In this document: piece after piece, positions 19,371 through 26,163 of the stretch | How the letters are laid out: every line of letters starts with the position of its first letter | Numbering within the stretch: the first letter of the stretch is position 1 | Assembly: GCF_023702635.1 (NCBI RefSeq) | Contig: NZ_CP098455.1 | Span: forward strand, 1-64,000 | From: Spongiibacter taiwanensis | GTDB lineage: Bacteria; Pseudomonadota; Gammaproteobacteria; Pseudomonadales; Spongiibacteraceae | DNA length: 64,000 nt | Direction: 5' to 3' | Notes under the pieces: model-generated | Told to the model about the DNA's origin: nothing | The model's input: the letters and a program-made list of their open reading frames with translations, nothing else | The model's database searches: none | Position numbers and translations under genes: made by a program

Positions 19371-20009
19371 TTAAGCCGGGCGTGTCTCGTAGGCGGCAAT
19401 AAATACCCGGGCGCAGGATCTTGCATACGCTCGCAGGTCTGCCTGATCTGCCGGGTCGCTTAGCCCCAACAAACTGCAGGTGTGGTGCTCGCTGTGTAGC
19501 ATGGCAATCAGTTGGGTTGTCGCGATTTTGATGTCATCGATGTGCAGAGTGCCCAAATGGTGCTGCTGGGCGAGAAACTCGCTGAGCTGTCGCCGCAGTT
19601 TGGCGGGCCCGGCCTGCCAGAAGAGGGCGGCGACCTGGGAGCGACCCGCATCAGCGATACAGGCACGCATCACGCCGGTGGCTTCCCGGCTAACAAGCAA
19701 TTCCGAAAAGTTGATACAGAACGCCTCGAGACGTTTTTCGAAGTGGGTATCTGCGTCGAATTCGTCCCAGATATGGTAGCGGGCGCAGGTTACTTCCACC
19801 GCTGTGCTGAACAGCACCTCCTTGCTGCCGAAATGGCTGTACAGGGTTTGCTTTGACACCCCTGCCAATTTGGCGATTTCCTCCATGCTGCAGCTCTCGT
19901 AGCCCTGCTCAAGAAAAAGCGCTGAGGCAGCGGCAATAATCTGCTCGCGCTTCTCTTCGCTCTTGGTGCGTCCCCGTTTGATCGTCACGCTATGCAATCC
20001 CGTATTCAC
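19371..20009 (-). CDS. TetR/AcrR family repressor, probable local regulator of the RND pump
   Basis: The N-terminal helix-turn-helix is classical for TetR: REQIIAAASALFLEQGYESCSMEEIAKLAGVSKQTLYSHFGSKEVLF, at about residues 21-67, here split by no gaps. The remaining 145 residues are the ligand and dimerisation domain, similar to TetR_C AefR-type regulators. The start is GTG 20009, or GTG 19988 seven codons in. It is divergent from the efflux genes, with a 96-base gap containing two palindromes, so autoregulation and control of the pump are likely. The inducer is unknown. Confidence 0.9.
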   Translation of the reverse strand: MNTGLHSVTIKRGRTKSEEKREQIIAAASALFLEQGYESCSMEEIAKLAGVSKQTLYSHFGSKEVLFSTAVEVTCARYHIWDEFDADTHFEKRLEAFCINFSELLVSREATGVMRACIADAGRSQVAALFWQAGPAKLRRQLSEFLAQQHHLGTLHIDDIKIATTQLIAMLHSEHHTCSLLGLSDPADQADLRAYARSCARVFIAAYETRPA

Positions 20010-20043
20010 CGCTGATTTCTCAACGAAGTTTAATAAAAACTAG

Positions 20044-20058
20044 ACTGGACAGTCCAGT
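20044..20058. promoter_or_regulatory. Candidate TetR operator 1
   Basis: ACTGGAC-A-GTCCAGT is a perfect odd palindrome with 7-base arms. It sits 48 bases before the adaptor gene and 35 bases before the repressor gene, where a TetR dimer could block both promoters. Confidence 0.6.
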
Positions 20059-20072
20059 TTGGTTTATCTATA

Positions 20073-20090
20073 TTCTGGACTGATCGGTCT
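20073..20090. promoter_or_regulatory. Candidate TetR operator 2 / promoter of the RND operon
   Basis: TTCTGGACTGATCGGTCTATT contains the imperfect palindrome GACTGATCGGTC, which repeats the TGGAC half-site of operator 1. It lies only 20-30 bases upstream of the adaptor start, so binding here would hinder RNA polymerase. Confidence 0.45.
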
Positions 20091-20105
20091 ATTATTGGTT
20101 CCACC

Positions 20106-21191
20106 ATGAAAACACTTTCCTTACTGCGCCTCTTTGGTTTGGGCATGATGCTGCCGGGCTTGGCGCTCGGCGCGGACTTGCACCCCGTGGTAACGCAGGC
20201 GGTGCAGCATCAAGACAGTTACCAGGTGAAGCGGGTTTTCGCTGGTAGGGTGGTCGGCGAGCAGCGAGCGGACCTGGGCTTTGAACTGGCAGGCACGGTC
20301 GGCAAGGTGCGGGTGGACGATGGCGATCACGTTGGCGCGGGGCAGATATTGGCCGAGCTGGATCGGCGCAGTCTGGAGATTGAAAAACGGCGTCTCGACG
20401 CCCAGCGCCAGGAGCAGTCGAGTCGTCTGGACCAGCTGCAACGGGACTTGAGCCGCTATCGCGCCCTGCGGGAAAAGTCCTATGTCTCCGAAGGCCAGCT
20501 GGATGAACTGGCGACCCAGGTCAGTGCGGGGCAGGCGCGCCTCTCTCAACTGGAAGCGGAGCTGCAGGGAATTGCCTTGCGCCTGGAGAAATCCTATTTG
20601 CGCGCGCCTTTTGCGGGCGAAGTGGCCAACCTGCGGGTGGAAGAGGGCGTGGTTGTCGCACCCGGCCAGCTGGCGATGCAACTGGTTCAGACCGGCCAGA
20701 ACGAGGCTGTATTCGGCATTGCGGACCGCTTGGGTGGCGACTTGCGCATTGGCCAGGCCATGACGGTGTTTGGTGATTTTGGTGAAGCCCAGGCGACGTT
20801 GATGTCGGTGGCCAATACCCTGGACTGGCGCACGCAAACCCGCCTGATTCGGGTGGCGTTGCCGGCGGATTCTGGCGCGGTCGATGGTAATACCGCGTAT
20901 ATCTTTGTGCCTGAGCACCGTCAACGCGCTGGCTTTTGGTTGCCGGAAGAGGCCTTGCTGGAGGATATGCGCGGGACCTGGGCGGTTTATGGGCTGCATG
21001 CCGATGGCGATGCCTATGTGGTGGTGAAGCACTCTGTCGAGGCGCTCTACCATTACCGCGGCCGGGTGTTTGTTTGGGGTGAACTGAAGTCAGGCCAGCA
21101 GGTGGTCACCGAAGGTGTGCACCGATTGGCGCCGGGTCAAAAGGTGAGGCTGGCGACGGTGGAGAGTGGCAATGTCGCGCGCGCTGAGTAA
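20106..21191 (+). CDS. RND efflux periplasmic adaptor subunit (membrane fusion protein)
   Basis: The adaptor links the inner-membrane RND pump to an outer-membrane channel. The 361-residue protein has a signal peptide (LLRLFGLGMMLPGLALG-AD), a biotinyl-lipoyl half motif (GTVGKVRVDDGDHVGAGQILAELD), a coiled-coil hairpin at about residues 90-155, the second lipoyl half (LRAPFAGEVANLRVEEGVVV), then beta-barrel and membrane-proximal domains. It is the first gene of the pump operon and overlaps the RND gene. No outer-membrane factor gene is nearby, so a shared TolC-type channel is presumably used. Confidence 0.93.
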   Translation: MKTLSLLRLFGLGMMLPGLALGADLHPVVTQAVQHQDSYQVKRVFAGRVVGEQRADLGFELAGTVGKVRVDDGDHVGAGQILAELDRRSLEIEKRRLDAQRQEQSSRLDQLQRDLSRYRALREKSYVSEGQLDELATQVSAGQARLSQLEAELQGIALRLEKSYLRAPFAGEVANLRVEEGVVVAPGQLAMQLVQTGQNEAVFGIADRLGGDLRIGQAMTVFGDFGEAQATLMSVANTLDWRTQTRLIRVALPADSGAVDGNTAYIFVPEHRQRAGFWLPEEALLEDMRGTWAVYGLHADGDAYVVVKHSVEALYHYRGRVFVWGELKSGQQVVTEGVHRLAPGQKVRLATVESGNVARAE

Positions 21192-24100
21192 TCCCCGCTA
21201 CATTGGCCTGGCGATAGCCCTGATTATTGTTGCCGGCCTGGTCGCGTTAAAAAATCTGCCCCGCCTGGAGGACCCCCATTTTGCCAATCGGGCCGCCATT
21301 GTGGTGGTTCCGTTCCCGGGCGCAAGTGCAGAGCGGGTGGAAGCCCTGGTCACCGAGCCGCTGGAAACGGCGATTCGGCAAATGCCCGAAGTGAAACACA
21401 TCAGCGGCAATGCTCGGCCCGGCGTCTCTGCCATTGTGGTGGAGCTGAAAGACAACGTCGACGCGGCGCATACCGACCTGGTGTGGGCAGAGCTCCGGGA
21501 TAAAGTGGGCGAAGTGGAGGGCAGTTTGCCGCCGGGCACTGGCCGCCCGCGAGTGGATAACGATCGCAACTACGCTTTTACCTGGATTGCCGGATTGCGT
21601 TGGCGGGATGCTGACAATACCGATGTCTTGCGCCTGAGTCGTTACGGGCGCGAGCTGGCGAGCCGTCTGCGCGGCGTGTCGGGTACCGATCTGGTCACCC
21701 TGCGCGGCGGTGCCGACGAAGAGATTCAGGTGAAGGTCGATACCGTCAAGGCCGCGGCGGTGAACCTCGATGTGCCCAGAGTCGCGGCGCTGGTTGGCAG
21801 CAGCGATGCCAAGGTATCGGCGGGAGAGCTCAGCGGCGATCGCAGTCGTCAATCCATTGAGATTCGTGGGGGGTTTAATCAGGTTGAGCGGGTGCGTCAG
21901 GTACCCCTGCTGAGTTTGCCCGAGGGCGGTACCCTGCAGCTTCAGGATATCGCCGATGTCTACAGGGGCGAAGCCGATGCGCCTGCGGATGTCGCGATCA
22001 TTGGCGGACAACGGGGTGTTGCGGTGGCGGCGAGGATGTTGCCCAGCTACCGGGGAGACTTGTGGACAGCGCGAATGCGCGAGGTCGCCGAGGCCTTTCG
22101 GGCCGAGTTGCCGGCTGAAATTGAGCTGGAAGAGCTCTTTGTTCAGGAGCGTTATACCGACGCGCGATTGGCGGAGCTGATTGGCAATATTGCTATGGGC
22201 TTCGGCCTGATCTTTGTCATTCTGTTGTTTACCCTCGGTTGGCGGTCAGCGGTGGTGGTCGCCAGTTCGCTGCCCCTGACCATGCTGTTTTCGCTGGCGG
22301 TGATGCATTTTGTTGGCCAGCCCATTCACCAAATGTCGGTGACCGGGTTGATCGTTGCCCTGGGGATTATGGTCGACAACGCCATCGTGGTGGCTGACAC
22401 CGTGCGCCGTTACCGGGGCGAGGGCTTTTCAGCGGTCGCCGCCGCCGGACGTACTTTGCGGCATTTGTGGGTGCCGCTGCTGGGCTCGACCCTGACCACG
22501 GTACTGACCTTTATGCCTCTGGCACTCATGCCCGGGCCGTCTGGAGAGTTTATTGGGCCGATCGCGCTGGCAGTGATTTTCTCGCTGATCGGCTCCTGGA
22601 TCATCTCGCTGTTTTTAATCGCGCCCATTGCCGGGCGGTGGTTGAGCAAGGAGCAGCGCGGCGGCATCGCTTTTCCAAGGGGCGATCAATGGTTTCGTGC
22701 CAGTCTCGCCTGGGTGTTGCTGCGGCCGCGGCGGGTGATGCTGGTGATCTGTCTGTTGCCGGTGGCTGGCTTTATGTTGGGCTCTACGCTGAAGGAGCAG
22801 TTCTTTCCCCCGGCCGATCGGGACATGATCAATATTGAGCTGTTTATGCCCGCCGGAAGCAGTATTGCCAACACTCTGAAGGCGACTGAGGAGATTAGTC
22901 AGGCCATTCAGCCCCACCCTGAGGTGGCGGCGTTGAATTGGTTTGTCGGTCGCAACGCGCCACCATTTTATTACAACCTGCGGGATAACCGCGACGGCTC
23001 GCCTCAGTATGCCCAGGCGATGCTGACGGCCACCGATTTTCGGGCGGCGGGACGCTTGGTCAGCCAGTTACAGAAAGAACTGAGCGACCAGTTTCCCGGC
23101 TATCAGATTTTAGTACGTCGCCTGGAGCAGGGGCCGCCGGTAAACGCGCCAGTCGAGCTGCGGCTATACGGTGACAATCTGACCCAACTTAAACGAATTG
23201 GTGATCAGGTCCGGCAACTGGCCCTGACCACTGACGACGTGCTGGCGGTGCGCAGTTCCATGGCGGAAAGTGTGCCGAAGGTGTGGCTGCAAATGAACGA
23301 GGCCGCCTCCCAGCGCAGCGGTGTTCAACTAAAAGATCTGTCCCATATTCTGGCCGCCAGCATCGACGGCGTGGTCAGTGGCAGCGTGTTGGAATCCACC
23401 GAGCAGGTGCCGGTGCGGGTGTCGGGGAAGGGGCTGAAAGGGGCCAGTGTCGATCTGCTGATGTCGATGCCGCTGGCACTGGAAACCGGCGCACGGCCGC
23501 TGGCGTCATTGGCCGATATCAGCGTGAGTCCCACTCAGGCATTGATTACCCGCCGGGATGGGCGCCGGGTGAATACCATTGAAATTCATCTGCGCGATGG
23601 GGTGCTGCCCGCGGTGGTACTTGAGCGTGTTCGCCAGCGAATCGCCGATGCCAATCTGACCTTGCCTGCCGGTTTTGATCTGGAGGTGGGCGGTGATTCC
23701 GAGGCCCGTAATGAGGCAGTTGGTAAACTGCTGGGGAGTTTGGGGATTATCGGTGTGTTGATGCTGGTTACCGTGCTGATGGCCTTCAACTCCTTTCGCC
23801 TGGCGGCGCTGGTGTTTGTGGTGGCCTTTCAGTCGGCGGGTCTGGGTATGTTCAGTCTGTGGGTCAGCGGTTACCCCTTTGGTTTTACGGCCATTGTTGG
23901 CCTGATGGGGCTAATGGGGTTGGCGGTAAACGCCGGAATTGTCATTCTCACCGAGCTGCGCCACTCGCCCTTGGCAATGGCGGGCAATCGGGCGGAGATT
24001 GTCGAAACGGTCAGCGCGCTGACCCGGCATATCGGCTCGACCACGGTGACTACGGTGGCGGGGTTGATTCCCCTGATTCTTTCGATTGGCGGATTTTGGC

Positions 24101-24294
24101 CACCCTTTGCGATCGTATTGGCGGGGGGAACGCTGCTCACCACCTTGCTGTCGCTGTACTTTGTGCCCGCCGCCTTCCTGGTGCTGCGGCGCCCCTATGT
24201 ATTGCAATTACTGCAGGACAAGGCCTGCAGCAGCACGGCGGGAGCGCCGCCGTCAGCGCCGCTGCCAGGCGGGCAGCCATCGACTCAGCGATGA
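21172..24294 (+). CDS. RND efflux pump inner-membrane subunit
   Basis: This 1040-residue protein is a full-length AcrB-type resistance-nodulation-division transporter. It has an N-terminal helix, a large periplasmic loop, the TM2-TM6 bundle (for example GFGLIFVILLFTLGWRSAVVV), a second loop and the TM8-TM12 bundle (VDNAIV in TM4, and GLMGLAVNAGIVIL in TM10). In TM4 the usual proton-relay Asp pair reads Asp-Asn, as in some TriC-like pumps. I use ATG 21172, six bases after GGAGAG; a GTG at 21166 is in frame. The substrate is unknown. It ends 14 bases before a convergent gene. Confidence 0.94.
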   Translation: MSRALSNPRYIGLAIALIIVAGLVALKNLPRLEDPHFANRAAIVVVPFPGASAERVEALVTEPLETAIRQMPEVKHISGNARPGVSAIVVELKDNVDAAHTDLVWAELRDKVGEVEGSLPPGTGRPRVDNDRNYAFTWIAGLRWRDADNTDVLRLSRYGRELASRLRGVSGTDLVTLRGGADEEIQVKVDTVKAAAVNLDVPRVAALVGSSDAKVSAGELSGDRSRQSIEIRGGFNQVERVRQVPLLSLPEGGTLQLQDIADVYRGEADAPADVAIIGGQRGVAVAARMLPSYRGDLWTARMREVAEAFRAELPAEIELEELFVQERYTDARLAELIGNIAMGFGLIFVILLFTLGWRSAVVVASSLPLTMLFSLAVMHFVGQPIHQMSVTGLIVALGIMVDNAIVVADTVRRYRGEGFSAVAAAGRTLRHLWVPLLGSTLTTVLTFMPLALMPGPSGEFIGPIALAVIFSLIGSWIISLFLIAPIAGRWLSKEQRGGIAFPRGDQWFRASLAWVLLRPRRVMLVICLLPVAGFMLGSTLKEQFFPPADRDMINIELFMPAGSSIANTLKATEEISQAIQPHPEVAALNWFVGRNAPPFYYNLRDNRDGSPQYAQAMLTATDFRAAGRLVSQLQKELSDQFPGYQILVRRLEQGPPVNAPVELRLYGDNLTQLKRIGDQVRQLALTTDDVLAVRSSMAESVPKVWLQMNEAASQRSGVQLKDLSHILAASIDGVVSGSVLESTEQVPVRVSGKGLKGASVDLLMSMPLALETGARPLASLADISVSPTQALITRRDGRRVNTIEIHLRDGVLPAVVLERVRQRIADANLTLPAGFDLEVGGDSEARNEAVGKLLGSLGIIGVLMLVTVLMAFNSFRLAALVFVVAFQSAGLGMFSLWVSGYPFGFTAIVGLMGLMGLAVNAGIVILTELRHSPLAMAGNRAEIVETVSALTRHIGSTTVTTVAGLIPLILSIGGFWPPFAIVLAGGTLLTTLLSLYFVPAAFLVLRRPYVLQLLQDKACSSTAGAPPSAPLPGGQPSTQR

Positions 24295-24308
24295 GGTGAA
24301 TTTGCTCC

Positions 24309-25142
24309 TCAGGTGGTGACAGGGTTTACTGTCGTCCGATTGGTCTGCGCTACCAGGGCGGGCCCTTGGGGCAGCATCTTGCTGAGACCGTATACCGCGA
24401 TCGCGCACAGGGCGATGGTAAACAAAGTAGCGACCCAAATAATGCCGGTGCTGGCACTGGGGTCGTCAAGATGCAGCGCGACAATAATGGGAGCGCCCAG
24501 CCCCGCGTTGGCGCCCATCATGGTAACCGGGAAAATCAGCAACAGCCCCAACAGTCCCCATTTGCTTTGCACGTTGCGCCAGAAATAGGTGGCGGCCAGG
24601 GTAAAGATAATGACCTGAGTGCCTTCCAATACGCCAATCACCAGTGGGTAGTTCCAGATTCTCAGCACATAGGGACCGTAGTAGGTGTATACATCCACGC
24701 CGGTGCCGATGACCTCGAAAACGCAGGATGCGGTGATTTCGGCAAGCCAGATAAGGCCGAGTAATTTCGGGGTCACCCGGCCTTCGTATAGGGCGCGACC
24801 GGCATAAAGGCATGCTGTGGCATAGAGAATGATGTAGCCACTGTGAGTCCAGTTGGGCTGCACGATGCCGAAGGCGGTGAAGTGGGAGAACATGGCCCCG
24901 GGCTGGCCGTTGTGAACGTCGTAAAACCAAAGATCAAAGGCAACGTCGTAGAGGGGTTCTATATAGGCACCCACCCCGGCAGCAATAATGGCGAGCAGAT
25001 AAAAGGGGGTGCCTTGCCTTTTGCCCATGCGAATCGCAATCACGACCATAATCAGCACAATGGCCCAACTGCCCCAGGTAAAAACATGTTGCCAGGCAAG
25101 GTTTAGTTCGTGGGCGAGAACCTCTGGTGGCATACGACCCAT
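24309..25142 (-). CDS. Multi-spanning membrane protein of unknown function (possibly AveC-like)
   Basis: The 277-residue protein has about seven hydrophobic helices, among them WAIVLIMVVIAIRM, FYLLAIIAAGVGAYIEP, YIILYATACLYAG, LIWLAEITASCVFEV and the C-terminal IIWVATLFTIALCAIAVYGL. Short polar motifs between helices, such as YDVHNGQPGAMFSHFTAFG and GTGVDVYTYYGPY, are rich in His, Asp and Tyr and could form an active site. It faintly resembles proteins annotated as AveC-family spirocyclases, but I cannot confirm that without a profile search. It stands alone, convergent to the RND gene, with an AT-rich inverted repeat upstream. Confidence 0.7.
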   Translation of the reverse strand: MGRMPPEVLAHELNLAWQHVFTWGSWAIVLIMVVIAIRMGKRQGTPFYLLAIIAAGVGAYIEPLYDVAFDLWFYDVHNGQPGAMFSHFTAFGIVQPNWTHSGYIILYATACLYAGRALYEGRVTPKLLGLIWLAEITASCVFEVIGTGVDVYTYYGPYVLRIWNYPLVIGVLEGTQVIIFTLAATYFWRNVQSKWGLLGLLLIFPVTMMGANAGLGAPIIVALHLDDPSASTGIIWVATLFTIALCAIAVYGLSKMLPQGPALVAQTNRTTVNPVTT

Positions 25143-25188
25143 AGTGTTTTCCTTATTCGAGTGAGCTAACGTGGCGAGATTAAATTAT

Positions 25189-25208
25189 AATTGATTTCAA
25201 TATCAATT
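25189..25208. promoter_or_regulatory. AT-rich inverted repeat upstream of the membrane protein gene
   Basis: AATTGAT-TTCAAT-ATCAATT has two perfect 7-base arms around a 6-base spacer. It lies 47-66 bases before the start of the minus-strand gene, a normal operator position. The regulator is unknown; the AT-rich pattern is loosely Fur-like but not a match I would assert. Confidence 0.4.
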
Positions 25209-25339
25209 GAAGCTGTAAAAAGATCGTTGCGAGCAGAGGGGAGGAGTGTTGAGGCCGGAGCGGCAGATCCGTGGCGGTGGCGAATTGGCTGCCAAACAAC
25301 CGGGGAGTCAGGGCATTAGCAAAGTGCTGAATAGAGGTG

Positions 25340-25363
25340 TTGGCAGGCGCGGCCGCCTGCCAA
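25340..25363 (-). terminator. Strong GC-rich hairpin downstream of yebG
   Basis: TTGGCAGGCG and CGCCTGCCAA are perfect 10-base arms around a 4-base loop, about 30 bases after the yebG stop. There is no run of T after it on the minus strand, so it may protect the mRNA end or pause polymerase rather than act as a classical terminator. Confidence 0.5.
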
Positions 25364-25391
25364 TTGCCAACCATGGTGGTCTGTAAGGCGC

Positions 25392-25676
25392 TTAGGCTTC
25401 CTTGGCCAGCGGCCGGACGTTGTCGGCCTGGGGGCTGAGCAACTCTTCCAGCGCCTCGGTTTTGCCTTTGCATGCCTGGGCGACCAGGTCTTTATTCTTG
25501 GCCAGCAGAATGCCAAATTCTTCGGCCTTGGCTTCATCTACTCCCGGAATCTGCTGCAGCAACAGCTGACTGAATTTCTCGCCCAGCTCCAGCATTTTGT
25601 CGTATTCGTCGGCTTCTTTTTTGCTATCAAACATGGTGTTATCCCTGTCACACATCCACTTGGCCACAACTGCCAT
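25392..25676 (-). CDS. yebG: YebG family SOS-inducible protein
   Basis: YebG is a small SOS-regulated protein of unclear biochemical role. This 94-residue copy matches E. coli YebG in length and pattern: it begins MAVVAKWMCDRD, has the diagnostic FDSKKEADEYDKMLELGEKF at residues 16-35, and continues as helices to an Ala/Glu-rich end. AGGTGAAACC before the ATG is the ribosome binding site. A consensus LexA box lies 33 bases upstream and abuts a TATAAA -10 element, so control by LexA and DNA damage is strongly indicated. It is transcribed alone. Confidence 0.92.
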   Translation of the reverse strand: MAVVAKWMCDRDNTMFDSKKEADEYDKMLELGEKFSQLLLQQIPGVDEAKAEEFGILLAKNKDLVAQACKGKTEALEELLSPQADNVRPLAKEA

Positions 25677-25702
25677 GGTTTCACCTCGTCGGTTTAGTGA
25701 GT

Positions 25703-25728
25703 TTTATATACTGTATGTGTGTACAGTA
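25703..25728 (-). promoter_or_regulatory. LexA (SOS) box and -10 element of yebG
   Basis: TACTGTATGTGTGTACAGTA at 25709-25728 has the exact CTGT-N8-ACAG core and the flanking TA...TA of the gammaproteobacterial SOS box. TATAAA (25703-25708, minus strand) adjoins it as the -10 element, so bound LexA would cover the promoter. Confidence 0.93.
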
Positions 25729-26086
25729 TATCGGTTTGCGGCGTTGTGCAAGGGTGACGCAGGGAAGGCGGCCAGTGCTCCGCAGCTGCAAAATTTTTAA
25801 CGACAGCTTGCGCTGAAATTTAGCACTTCCCATTCGAAACCCTGCTATCGGGTGGTTCTGAAAACCTGTAAGTAACCACGCTTATCCTGACGGCTTCGGT
25901 CTTCAGGCTTGGTGCCTCAGGCTGCCTTGTTCATTAACTGCTGTGTATTGACGCTTTGCTATGAACATAATTTTGGACACGTGTCCTTCCTGCTGACCCG
26001 GCGCAAGGTTCCCTTCGCGCCATCTCCCGGTCGACGTTGAAGTGTTCGGGTAGTGCTGCGGCTGGGATTTGTGATTGTTGCATTTT

Positions 26087-26102
26087 TGTGATCTAGTTCA
26101 CA
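26087..26102 (+). promoter_or_regulatory. CRP/Vfr-type binding site
   Basis: TGTGATCTAGTTCACA matches the TGTGA-N6-TCACA consensus without mismatch. It lies 62 bases before the ATG of the metallophosphatase lipoprotein gene, close to where a class I or II activator site would be. A CRP or Vfr homologue is not in the window. Confidence 0.75.
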
Positions 26103-26163
26103 TAACGTAGGAATTAAAGCGCAGTGCAAGGCGCTTTGTATTAGTTCTCAGGAGTCAGCGCCC

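Larger units (their letters stand above)
25677..26163. other. Intergenic region between divergent yebG and metallophosphatase genes
   Basis: This 487-base gap holds the yebG promoter with its LexA box at one end and a CRP box at the other. The middle (about 25800-26050) has no open reading frame, tRNA or RNA motif that I recognise. Confidence 0.6.
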
